This document shows, in pieces, positions 10,320-21,066 of a stretch of 64,000 bases of DNA. The stretch's first letter is position 1, and each line of letters begins with the position of its first letter. The DNA comes from Nemania diffusa (taxonomy: Eukaryota > Ascomycota > Sordariomycetes > Xylariales > Xylariaceae). The position numbers were made by a program, and so were the translations under genes. Below the pieces are notes generated by a model. That model worked only from the letters and a program-made list of their open reading frames with translations. It was not told where the DNA came from and made no database searches. Location: positions 4,278,001 to 4,342,000 of the forward strand of contig JBBPUQ010000002.1 of NCBI GenBank assembly GCA_038501195.1, written 5' to 3'.

Positions 10320-12717
10320 TCAAAACATGACATCGTCATCGAGCAAGCCCATGAGCTGCTGGTTGCCGTAGAACCAATGGCTCAACGGGACATCCGCTCC
10401 ATTGTCCGCCTCGTTCCCAAACGCCGCAAAATCAAACACGCTCCACGGATCGACCGAGCCCACGTCCACCCCATTGAGGGTCGCGGGAGCACTCTGCTCG
10501 ATATAGAGTCGCGCTGCCTGACACAGCAACTTGTAGAGCCGGTAAGGATGCGTGATAGACTCCGCGGGCGACCCCCCAAGCTGGAGCGACTCGGAGAAGC
10601 GCTCGAGGTAGAAGAGGTCGGCGCCATCGGAGAGCTGGACGGCCCGGGTGAACAGCACGCTGAAGGGCACGAAGGGCGTGTGGAGGATCCCCCTATCCCG
10701 AGCGTCAGCGACCATATATCGATAAATCACGGGGAAAGGTGTGACTTGCCAGTTCAGGTATCTGTTCGTCATGATCTGGTCGTCCTTGCTGTCCTTGATC
10801 GCCGCGATGCACTGCTGGTGCATCTCTAGCGTCTCGTGCGCGGCCGCGGCGCACTCGTCTGCGATGGTGGTGGGCGAGCCGGGTGGCGCCGGGACCGCGC
10901 GGAGGATGAGCGTGAGGAGCGCGAGCTGCTTGGTCTGTTCGATCTTGAGGTACACGGCGCGCATCTTGTCGTGCACGGCCCCCGGTAATGCCGGCGTCGG
11001 ATTCTGCGTCCACTATCAGCTCGGCTTGGACTGTCTTAGCAGCAATGGGGGCAAACGTACATGAAAAGCGGTCCTAGTTTCCTCGATGATCCCGCGCAGC
11101 TCCGACGCCAGCCCCCGCGCCATCTCTCCGCGCTCGATGGCGAACGTGGCGAGTCCGACCGGGCTGTAGAGCTGGTCGTAAATCCAGCCCTGGATCCGCG
11201 AGGTCTGCGAGCAGCGCCTGGTGTTCGGGTCGCTCGGGAAGGGGATGGTGATCTCGGCGTCTCGGAAGTTGGAGGATCGGCCGAGTCGGAGGGACAGGCT
11301 TTTCTCGAGCAGGAAGACCATCCAAAACAGGTTCACCCGAGCCTCTCGCGAACTTTCGTCTCGTTCTGGATAGGCGGTGATACGATGCATCCCCAGAGTC
11401 TGGCAGAGATTTGCTGCGCTGGAGATATACGTCCACGCGAGCGTGGCTTTGGAGCTTTCGATTGCATAGGATGCCTAATCATTAAATCAGCAAGGTCAGT
11501 GAGATCCGACTTGAGAGGTATCATACTCCGAATAGAAGTGCCGCTATAGCTTCTATGGACGCTGGAAGCACGAGTGGGAGCTGCGAGAGAGCCACTTGCG
11601 CGTTCTGACGACATAGTGTGTAATACTTTTGGTAAGTATGGTTACCAGTCACGGTGATATACTCAGAAAATATGTAGGATAAGTACCCATTCGCAAGTAT
11701 GAAGTCAAGCTGGGAGTATTCATCAACTGCAAAGCACACTTTCTGGCAGATCTCTGTGAATTTCTCCAGAGGGAGATAACGAGAGATAGCTTCTATTCTA
11801 AAGAGTAATTTATACTCTTTGCTCGGGCGATGTTAGTAATTCTACGGAAATCATGAGTCAACTAACTGACCTTTTGCCCATCGCAAGACAAGCACAGCAG
11901 CTTCGGCGGGAGGCATCGAGAGATGTTCCTGCGATTTGGTACCTCTAGTCTCTGGAAACGACAAGTCGCGAACTACATTTGACTCTTCTAGGGCCCGTGC
12001 AAGCCTCCTTAGGGAAGCAAGTACATCACTCTCTTCTGTTCCTGGGTCTTCTCTGGAAGCTCGGTCTTCGATGACAGTCCTCACAAATTCGTTGACCTCG
12101 ACTGAGTGATCCCATTTTGCAGCTTCTTGTGATGTACTTGTGGGGATCTCGTTTAATGTTAGCGGCCCGATTGTGCTGGGAGTTGGAATATGTAGCAGAG
12201 AGCTATTGTCATGTTCTTGGCTGATAGGAGGATGTGACTTTTGCAAGAGCACTTTCACCGCCTCAAGTCCCTCTGCAATCTCATCGATTTTCCGTTCACT
12301 AGAAGAAGCAAAAGGTAGTACCTAGATTAGCGTGTTGATAAATACTGTTTAATGAGTTCGAACAAGGACGCACTATGCTGTTGATACCAATATCCTCTGC
12401 TTCGTAGGAGCGGTCTTTGAGGCTACGGCACCAAAAGTGCACGCAAGCTTCGTCGATACGCAATTAGAACAGGGCGATCCTCTATCGCACCCAACCTAGA
12501 CGAAAAGCATGTCATCAGCCAATACATCCAATGAATGCTAGATATGACTTCATCACCTTTCGAGACCGACATTGGTCGCACTAGGTAGTCCAGCATAACT
12601 AATTAGCCCCTATGTCAAGCGGCAAGGGTGAGGCCATACGATACTCACAGACCGGCGAGGAATAGCAAGTCGACGACGACTGGGGCTTGAATCTAGATCA
12701 TTTCCGCGGGATTCCAT
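10320..12717 (-). CDS. Zn2Cys6 fungal-specific transcription factor
   Basis: Eight exons were rebuilt (minus strand, 5' to 3'): 12717-12649, 12580-12557, 12495-12388, 12321-11871, 11816-11527, 11474-11061, 11003-10750 and 10692-10320; total 1983 nt, 660 aa. Residues 24-50 form the zinc cluster CDQCRSRKVGC...C..C......C with spacing C-x2-C-x6-C-x5-C-x2-C-x6-C. A linker (KTAPTKQRIL) and a helical dimerisation-like stretch (SSERKIDEIAEGLEAVKVLL) follow. The middle region has the fungal-specific regulatory-domain signature (ATLAWTYISSAANLCQTLGMHR, REARVNLFWMVFLLEKSLSLRLGR). Exon 2 is only 24 nt. The last intron begins GC rather than GT; removing it gives YLNWGILHTPFVPFSVLF, a typical end of this domain. 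The gene is a sequence-specific nuclear regulator by family. The divergent dehydrogenase gene is a possible target. Confidence 0.85.
10693..10749 (-). other. GC-AG intron in the zinc-cluster regulator
   Basis: On the minus strand this 57-nt segment starts GCAAGT, contains a CTGAC branch-like site and ends ATAG. It has no stop in frame, so it can also be read through. Removal restores the family's YLNW..LHTPFVPF motif; read-through would insert 19 residues that look foreign to the domain. Confidence 0.7.
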
Positions 12718-13153
12718 CTTGTTTCCAATTGAGAGAGAAATTGCTATCTTAGCGTGCATGAAGGTAAATGGGATCGCATACTCACCAGCCTGTGGCCATT
12801 CCCGTTTTATGACGGAATCGCGCGGGTTTCCGGGAGCTTACCAGTTCGGCCACTGAGAAGCTCCAGCACTAACACCAATTACCAATCACTCATCAACTTC
12901 CTCCGTACGCCGTAGAGAGCACCATGATCCCTACCGCCTCACAAGGTAGGAGAGAGTTCTTGTAATGACCAAAATATTGTATGTTTGGTAGAGTTAGATA
13001 TAAAATAAACATGGCTTCGATTGATTCTACATCATCCTACACATATTTCTATTGTGTTAGTTACTCAAGCTTTCAATACGCCTCGAAATATATAAATCGT
13101 CAAATAAAAAAGAAATAAAAATTACGTATATAAACAGGTTCCTTCATGACATT
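12718..13153. promoter_or_regulatory. Divergent promoter between the zinc-cluster regulator and the dehydrogenase
   Basis: This 436-bp head-to-head intergenic region is the only space available for both promoters. The 150 bases before the dehydrogenase start are A-rich. No specific CGG-triplet operator pair could be assigned by eye. Confidence 0.55.
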
Positions 13154-14575
13154 ATGGGTTCAAGCGTTTTAGTCACGGGCGCGGCCGGCTTCATTGGGGG
13201 TTCCGTCGTTGCAGCCATCTTGGCTGGAAACACTGGCTTCCCGGCGAAGAATCTCTTCGCAGCCGTTCGAACAGAAGAGCAAGCGCAGAGCCTCGAACCA
13301 CTGGGTATCAACGTCCTCAAACTAGACTTGCAAGACGAAGAAGCGGTAGCCGAAGCTGTGCTTCAGAACGAGAGTACGCTAACTACGATCATGACTCCTA
13401 GCATAGCTATTGAGACCTAAATCATAAATTAACGAGCTTTTAGTCGATATTGTCATCCATACGGCAAGCTCCATAGACGCACGGTTGGCATTTTACCTTA
13501 TCAAAGCGCTCGGGAAGCGACGCGAAATCACTGGGAAGAACACGTATCATATCCATGTGAGCTATTCACCGTTACCCGGCCTTCGCTGTAAATATTAACA
13601 CCTTAGCAGTCATCGGTGACCACTGCTTACGCCAAGGAAGCCGGATGGCCATATGGAGAAGTCAAGGATGGTGACCCGGTGTACAAGATGGAGAAAGAAC
13701 TGAACGACGACTTTCCGGTTCGGAAGGTAATACACGACAATGGCTAGATGAAGTCGACATCGTTAAGTAATGAAGGTATAGGCTAATCAGGTTACAGACT
13801 AATACGGCTATCACCGAGTTATCCAAAGGGCAAGGCGTAACCAACTTCATCGTGGGAGTACCGTTCGTCTGTAAGTGATAGTGCCCCTTATATGGAAACA
13901 TCATAGCGATATGAGCTAATAATCTCACAGATGGAACAGGAGACGGCCAATGGAAGAAAGTGTCTCAAAACATCCCCGCTACCGTCAAAGCTAGCATCGC
14001 ACTGAAAACGGTCTATAAGTTCGACCAAGACAGCGTAGACAACTCCAGCTTCCGTCATTGCCTCCTATTCCTCTACTGACCCCCGCGCTAGAAATTCGTA
14101 GCCGTCCACATATCAGACCTGGCAGAATACTACGTCCTCATCCTCCAGAAGGTACTAAAGGGCGAGAAGATCCCGAGCGGAGAGGAGGGCTACTACTTCG
14201 CCGTGGCCCATGAGGTGGGCTGGTGGGAGCTCACCCAGGGTCTTGCCGAAGCCCTCCATGCCCGCGGGCTCGTGACAGAGCCGACAGCCAAGTTCTGGCC
14301 GAGTGATGACATGGCAGCGGATGCATTGGAACTCCCGCGCCAATACGTGCGACTAATGCACACTGCACGGTAAGTAGTCACTGTTATTCAACAGGAGACC
14401 CAATCTGACAATTAGAAGGGCGACAATAGACTTCAAGAACAGGTATCCCCTCGGTTGGCAGCCTAAATGGGATACGCAGAGGCTGTTGGCAAGTATGGAT
14501 GAGGAAGTTGCTGCTACACTACAGTATGACAAGGGCAAGACTACTCTCTTCGATGCCTTGGATGCCTCGAAATAA
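13154..14575 (+). CDS. NAD(P)-dependent epimerase/dehydratase (extended SDR, NmrA-like)
   Basis: Seven exons: 13154-13373, 13444-13556, 13610-13726, 13798-13870, 13931-14034, 14092-14369 and 14416-14575 (1065 nt, 354 aa). All introns are 46-71 nt with GT..AG ends. The N-terminus MGSSVLVTGAAGFIGGSVV has the Rossmann GxxGxxG dinucleotide motif. DIVIHTASSID follows, as in extended short-chain dehydrogenases, and a YKMEK (YxxxK) element stands where the catalytic Tyr/Lys pair is expected. FIVGVPFVYGTGDGQW and the C-terminal YPLGWQPKWDT block match fungal NAD-dependent epimerase/dehydratase proteins often annotated NmrA-like. The substrate is unknown. The acceptor of intron 2 is a TAGCAG tandem, so one extra Gln may be included. 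The gene is head-to-head with a zinc-cluster regulator, which suggests local control. Confidence 0.85.
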
Positions 14576-15630
14576 CTGTATGTTGGGGGATAGGACTGCG
14601 CAACAGCGTTTAGCACGTGCGTCTATTTGGAATAGATAGTCACGGCTTAGCTCATGTTCAAGCTTGTCATCATTAACAATTACGACCCCGGGCTTGAACG
14701 TCCTATTTTCGATAAACAATCGTTTCTTGTAATAAGACTTCAAAATAATCGCTAGCTACCATATCGACAAGACCACACCAGGAGTGAAAATCAAAGTGTT
14801 CAATTTGGCCATGAGTACTATGAAGACTATATACAGGATGAACTAACTAGAGGATCGTGGTGACTAGACCATAGCCCTACATGTCCTCCCAGTAAAATAG
14901 CAATATAGTGCTCCGATTAGACAGTTGACGCCAACGATTAGAAATCATACGAAATTAAGACACTAGTTGAGCAAAAGAACATTTAGACAAGGAGGACATC
15001 CATAGCTCGAACATCTCGGCCAGCGGGAAGAATTAGGTATCTAAGACTAATTTCGTAGTTGAAGTAAGATATATATATATATATATATATGAATGGCATA
15101 TCTTATAGAATTTATAAAATATTATAGCTTCCTGGCCATTACGTTGGCAGTGGCCCTTACCCCTTTCCTCATACCATACACACAAAAGGCTTCTCCCAGT
15201 CTGCTTATCAGAATATAATCACACATCACATACGAAAGCATAGCATCAGGGCAGTTCTCATAACGAATTTCATCTCGTCATCCCGTTCTACAGCAAGCAA
15301 GTATGTACATCTTTTAACTCCCGACATTCCATTCCATCCCAACGTCAATCAATGTTCCCCAAATATACAGAGAATTCCTTTACCATCGGAACTCCGGCCA
15401 TTACACGCGTGCAACCCAGTGAGTATCGAACAAACCACCCATTCAAGCAAGTCGGCCCCGTAGGGCCGAATGCGCACCAACGCCGTGAAGAGTACCTAGA
15501 TCCCGTCCCCAACTCCAGCTTTTCTCGTAGTGCAGAAAGAATTACATCGAAGCCCGTATCTCGTCGCGTCGAAAGAAGAACAGTCCATCTGTTTCGCCAG
15601 AACGCTAAAGACCACAGAGAGCCAGTCGGC
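14576..15630. other. Convergent intergenic region with (AT)n tract
   Basis: About 1.05 kb lie between the 3' ends of the dehydrogenase and chitin synthase genes. It contains an (AT)11 microsatellite at 15069-15090 and otherwise unremarkable A+T-rich DNA. Open frames overlapping 15345-16079 are antisense or out-of-frame shadows of the chitin synthase. Confidence 0.5.
15069..15090. repeat. (AT)11 microsatellite
   Basis: There is an uninterrupted run of AT dinucleotides in the 3' intergenic space between the dehydrogenase and the chitin synthase. Confidence 0.95.
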
Positions 15631-18600
15631 TTAGCTGCGCACGCTGCTCGCGACGTTGCTAACCGTCTCGCTAAGCCGCGATCCGATGCCGCCGACCCAC
15701 TCGGGCATCTTGAGGCTGATGCGCACGCGGCCCTCGACCACCATGTTGATGACGTTGAGGATGGCGAACGTCGTGCTGCCGATGGCGCGGAAGACGGCGA
15801 GCGTCGCCACCGACCACAGGATGAAGGAGAGGTAGAAGTTGTTGCCGACGTCGTGGATGCCGTACGCCTCGGACACGGCCATGGCCAGGATCGCGTTGGC
15901 CACCATCCAGATGACCACCATGTACGTGCGCACACTGCGGTAATAGTCTTCCTGCAGCTGGGCGTCCGACACAGTGGGTGCCGGCACCTCGACACGATCA
16001 CGTAGGTTGCGCAGCGCTTCGTCGTACCCGGAATCGATGTCGAGCTGCTCTGAAGGCATTTCGAGTTCGACAGTGCCACCCGAGCCTACGGCACCGCCGA
16101 GATCCGTCTTAATCACGTTGTCACCCTTGGTACCCCATGTAACATCGTGTGTGTTGCAGAACGCGTACACCTGGAGTGTGCAGATGTAGCCAGGCAGCAA
16201 GGCAAAGTATTGTGCCGAACTTGTGAATAGATGCCATGGGTCCAGATACAGGAAGCTCATAAGGAAGTATAGCCCCACTGTAGAAGCGATTGAGAGAATT
16301 AGGTTCGTAAATGTCCCGCTGCCCACCTTGATACCGCCATCCGTTGTTATCGTGTGAATGATGATCCAGATTGTCGCAAAGACTGTGTATATCATAATGA
16401 CACTGTATGTGGCAATACTAGCCATATAGAGCTTCTTAGCTCCCTGCGGTCGATTACCTAACGATAGGATGAATTGCATGCTCGTCAAGAGAATCAGAAT
16501 GTAACGCAGGATTGTGAAGATGTAAAACGCCACGTTGTGCCCGAAAGGATCGACTTGGGGATCGGACAGGCCTCCACATAAGAAGTAGAACGCGAGGTAG
16601 TAGTTGGCAAGGGAGAAGTAGGTGAAGAGGAGTTGGATAAACTGGTACACAAACTCGATATGCAGCAAGACTTTGCGGGCAACCGTGTGATCTGTGCCCC
16701 AAACCTGTCGAAAGTGTACGAGAGAATAGACGGCCGCGAAGAAGGCACCATTCAACCAACGTCGACGCTGTGAAATGAATTCGGGAACAGAATCTTTCAC
16801 ACGATAGGTTAGTATTGTACTTCTGATGCAAAGGTGATCAAACAAATCGACTTACCAGGTACATCCGTTTCACCTGTACAGCTCTTCACATATTTCAAAA
16901 CCCATCTCTCACTCCTCTTTGCTACTAATTCCCAGCACAAAATACGATCCTCGGCCAGGTACATATTAGCAGTGAAAACGTCGGCATGTTGTCCATGCAG
17001 TGTTTCACCCTTGAAGTATTGACTCAGAGGACCATGGCCGGTCTCATCATTCTGCAGCGCATGGAAACGATACGCACTAAGGGCGCCGGGTAACACTGTT
17101 ATGTACCCGAAGACCGATTCCAAGGGCTTGTCGAGGATATTAGACATCTTGTATTCAAAGTTTTGCGACGCAACTAGCGGGTTCAGGAGGTAGCTGCCGT
17201 ATTTCCCCTTCATTGCTTTGATCTCACCGCACGCGCCCGCGACGTTGGAATCCGTGTCGAATGCCTTCCATAGATGGTAGAGCGAGTTATTACCGGGCTT
17301 CGTACCCACATCCAGCAAGATGCAGACGTTGGGGTTGAGTGCTTTGCCGAACGCATTAAAAAACCATCGGTGAGAATTCAGCTTCCGTTGGTTGCGTTCT
17401 TTAAGACAGAAGATCATCTGGCAAGGCACGATGCCTTTCTCGGCACCCTTGAACTTGAGATCCGCGTCAAGCGAAACTTGGGTCGTGTACTCGTACACAT
17501 GAGCCTGCACTGCTTTTGAATTGACGAAATTCTTGGCGATACCGTGCTGATAGACGCCCATAGCAGCCATCGCATCGAGTGTTCTCGGATGCACCTTTTC
17601 TCTTCCGTCGGAGACGACGCAAACAACAATTTTCTGCCATCCCATCTCACCCCAGGTACGAGACTTGTTGCGGCCGCAGAAGTGACTGATATTCTTCATG
17701 ATAGCGTGCATTGTCCGCGTAAAACCTATCTCGTCCTCGTTGTACATTGTGACGCAGATAAACAGCTCCGTTTCTCTCGTCGTCCGTCCAATGTTCTGCC
17801 GCAGCTTGTATCCTCGTTCGACAAAGTCATCGGGATCGCAAGTCACGGCCGTATATCGCATGTGGGTGAATTCGATTTCGTCCCGACGCGGCAGGAAACT
17901 ATACAAGATTGTTGGAATCTTGCATTCTAAGATAAGTTCACCATTGATGAGTTGCACTTCTTTCTTTGATGTGACGGGCTCGCGAACACCACGGCGCTCC
18001 TGCTTTCCTTCCGGAGCAGCACCGTAATGCTCGACTTTCTCGCCCATCGGTACGTGCGGATCATCCTCATTAAGCGTGACCTGCGACTGTGCAAATGAAT
18101 CTCGATAGGGATGGCCGGCGCCGAGGTCCGAGTCGGGCCCAAAAACGTCGTCACCATCTTCCAGCGGGATATTCACTGTTGCATCATCACCTGTAAAATT
18201 TGAGCTCCGATTGTGTACTGAAAATAGCGGAGCAGGGGGCAGCGGCCTGCGAGGGCTTCCTCCATAACGTGAAGATGGTGTACCTGGGCGAGGACTGCCG
18301 TTGAGGTCTGCTGGTTCATAAGATATGTTAGAAACAGGTGGGCGAGTATAGTCTGAAAAGCCCGACATCCTTGTCGAGGGTGTCCAAGGTCGTGTAGGTG
18401 ATCCGTCTCGCTGTAAGTAGGGCTCATATGCCGAGTCTGGCAATGGTATATGTGGAACGTCGCGGATGGAAGATGTTCGTGAGGGAGTCGAACGAATGGA
18501 GGTTTGGTACGATCGACGTGGTGTCGGCCGGATACTATTAGATTTTCTTAGTGAGTAATCGCTGTCATATACTGTCTCTATGTCTAGAGAGGGGTTATCT

Positions 18601-19079
18601 GCTTCTGTTGATCTGAGAAGCGAATTCTTCCTTGGTGATGGGCCTTCAGGGATAGTCGGCAGACTCTCTAAGATGTCCGCCTCCACGGTGTGCATAGGTT
18701 TCTGTTTCTTCTGTAACTTTACAGTGTGGGAGCGCTGCGGCACTGGCTTGCGATTTGGGGATGAAAGGTCAGGTGAGGTGGCCAGCTGCCCTTCCTCTTG
18801 GCTCCTGAGCTTGTTCAAATGGTCCGGTGTAGATATTTTGACAGTCTTCTTCTGCTTCTCTCCCCCGCTTGGGTTGTCGGCCTTCTTTAGTGCAGGGGGC
18901 TTGGGCATAGGTGCACTAGATGCCATGCCGGGCGGCGGGTGTACATACGGTCTTGTCTCTGGGATTGATTCTTCCATAGATGTCAATAGTCTGACAGCCG
19001 ATGGATAGCCGGAGCCTATGTGCATGTGATCGTCATCGTCATAGCCCGGGAGCGAGTAGTCGGGCGGCCGCGAGTCCAT
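15631..19079 (-). CDS. Chitin synthase, class I type
   Basis: Exons are 19079-16856 and 16793-15631 (3387 nt, 1128 aa) with one 62-nt intron (GTAAGT..CTAAC..AAAG). The junction gives [19 protein letters not shown]. The enzyme is a processive GT2-family plasma-membrane transferase that polymerises N-acetylglucosamine from UDP-GlcNAc. Visible hallmarks are [49 protein letters not shown] and QRRRW (residues 750-754). Several membrane segments follow, and a last helix region lies near the C-terminus. The stretch [18 protein letters not shown] and the [12 protein letters not shown] region resemble class I (Neurospora CHS-3-like) rather than class III enzymes; class II is the alternative. The N-terminal ~370 residues are disordered, Ser/Pro-rich and likely regulatory, which makes the protein longer than the roughly 900 residues usual for the class. 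A deacetylase lies directly upstream on the same strand. Confidence 0.95.
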
Positions 19080-20274
19080 TGCTGCTTATATGTCGGCCAC
19101 AGGACCGATTAAAGGTCAATTGAGACAACTGCTATCACCGCGACAACTGGAATGCAGCAATAATACGACAAGTCTCCTGTGCCACTTGTACCTGTATCGC
19201 CTACGTCAGTCAAGAAATAGGGTGTAGTGAATGCCAATGCGACTCTTGCTTGATTGTGTTGTTAGCGATCGTGCAAATAAATGGGAGAGTAAGCAGCCGC
19301 AAGTGATGGTAAAGTCTTCAAGCCACTAGTTTTGTGATGTGAGAGTGAGGGTGTTGAGTTGATGTGGGGGTAGAGCGAGAGATGAAGCAACTACCTGCTC
19401 CGTACCTACAGTAAGCTCCTACCTACTCTCTATGTTCAATATTTTGGTTCGGAGCTAGTCGATCGTTGTCTAGGCAACGCGTTGCCACACTAGGCGAAGG
19501 CCCCGCAAAGCGCCGTTCCGGGTTCCAATTTTCGTCCAACCCACGCGTTAAAACCAATTGCCGCGCGTTTATTAACCGTAGATGTAAATAGTTCATTACC
19601 TACGTACCCAACAGCTACACCTCCCTAAAACAACAGTTCGTGCAGGTTAGATTTTAATCAGGATACACGTATAATAGGCCCTCTAAACTTGCCTTGCAAT
19701 TAACTAGGTAGGCTAGTATGGTCTTTTAAAGACGTCCTATGTTCCTCGTTGCCAACAGTTTCGTGATGTGTTATTCTTTAATAAGGTAGGAGGAACCTAT
19801 GGGTTCTCATTAGATAATTCTCCCTTCCTAGTCCAACAGATAAATTCTTTTTTTTTTGTATCATACATCAAAATCAGAATAATTTTATATAGGTTGCGTT
19901 TATGATTAGCATTATTACTTATATATAAATAGTCGGCACCACCTCTTTTTCCTAGTGTGGTCTAGACTTATCGCTCCTGATTCAGGCCCTTAGTCATTTC
20001 CTATATAATTCCTTAGATAGAATGAACGGGCATATGTTCTATATAATCACCCATAGCCCCCCTGACAGAGTTTGTCCTTTTATTTCTTCCAGCTTGATCA
20101 ACAAGGCTTAATTCCCCATCTATCTAGTAGAGTACATAACCTTTATACAGGATATAGAACAATGTCCATAGTGAGCTAGCAACGGGCCGAGTTTAATCGA
20201 CCATAATGATATATACAGGCGTCCTTGCAGCATGTCAATGAGCACTGTGGTTGTTGTCATCGACCGAGGGAATT
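19080..20274. promoter_or_regulatory. Upstream region of the chitin synthase / 3' flank of the deacetylase
   Basis: This 1.2-kb stretch has no gene that I can support. It probably includes a long chitin synthase leader and promoter, with AT-rich tracts at 19840-19930 and TACCTA motifs at 19390-19430. Confidence 0.5.
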
Positions 20275-21066
20275 TCATCCTTGGGTTTCTCTGAGCATTT
20301 CGGTTACGCTCATCACCCGGTATCCATCGCGCTTCAGCCGTCTGAGAACCCTGCGCAGCATCGGCGCAGTCCAGCCCCTCCTGTCGTGGCAAACGATGAT
20401 GGCGCCGGGCCGTACCATGCTTAATATGTGCCGGCTATTCAGCCACGACCAGTGAATCTGCGGGTCGTGCGGGTACACGCTGCCCAGCACGATCCTATAG
20501 TCTAGTTTCTTCACGAGCTTCCTCATGCGATCGCTGAAGAACCCCGAGCCGGGGCGGAAATACTGCGGCGGCATGGAGGCCTCGCCCGCCCTGTACGCTG
20601 CGCGGATCTTGTCGCGGACGGTCTCGATCTGGCTGGTGAGCTCCTCGTCGGAGAGCGACCGCGACGGCTCATCGTGCATGGCGTGGTTGCCGAGCTCGCT
20701 GCCGCTGCGCACGATGTCCGCCAGTATGTCCTCACGGCCGGCGACTTGGCCCCCGATGACGAAGAAGGTGGCCGTGGCCTGGTGGCTGTTGAGGACCTCG
20801 AGTATCTCCTCCGTATGCCCGGACGGCGCGTCGTCGATCGTCAGCGCCACCACCTTCTTGTCCGTGTGCACCTCCCACAGCACGTCGGGCCACCGCCGCG
20901 CGAAGTACGCGATCAGCCCCGGCGGCGGCTTGTAGACGATGTAGAATGGTATTATGAGCACTGCCAGGATAGCCAGCAGCGCGAGCAGCGTTGTCATTCT
21001 GCGCCGTCGCGCCCGGCGCCGGAGCTTGGAGGGTAGGCGGAAGAGCGAGGAGCAGAGCCGCGGCAT
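20275..21066 (-). CDS. Membrane-anchored polysaccharide (chitin) deacetylase, NodB domain
   Basis: This is an intronless frame of 263 aa. The N-terminus is very basic (RRRARRRR) and is followed by one hydrophobic segment at residues 25-45 (TTLLALLAILAVLIIPFYIVY), so it is a predicted type II membrane protein of the secretory pathway. The NodB homology domain follows. TIDDAP (76-81) stands for the usual T-F-D-D-G-P, with the Asp pair kept. GNHAMHDEPS (His128, His131) is the metal-binding motif, RPGSGFF motif 3, and IIVCHDR supplies the last catalytic His region. Family members remove acetyl groups from chitin or chito-oligosaccharides with a divalent metal, producing chitosan. The position beside a chitin synthase supports a wall role. 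HAMH has two residues between the histidines where many members have three, so the exact substrate is uncertain. Confidence 0.85.
   Translation of the reverse strand: MPRLCSSLFRLPSKLRRRARRRRMTTLLALLAILAVLIIPFYIVYKPPPGLIAYFARRWPDVLWEVHTDKKVVALTIDDAPSGHTEEILEVLNSHQATATFFVIGGQVAGREDILADIVRSGSELGNHAMHDEPSRSLSDEELTSQIETVRDKIRAAYRAGEASMPPQYFRPGSGFFSDRMRKLVKKLDYRIVLGSVYPHDPQIHWSWLNSRHILSMVRPGAIIVCHDRRGWTAPMLRRVLRRLKRDGYRVMSVTEMLRETQG

Noticed and set aside
15352..16005. 217-codon plus-strand frame
   Set aside because: Antisense to the last exon of the chitin synthase; His/Asp/Arg-rich shadow.
15345..16079. 244-codon minus-strand frame downstream of the chitin synthase
   Set aside because: Out-of-frame with the chitin synthase C-terminus and very Ser/Arg-rich; a frame shadow.
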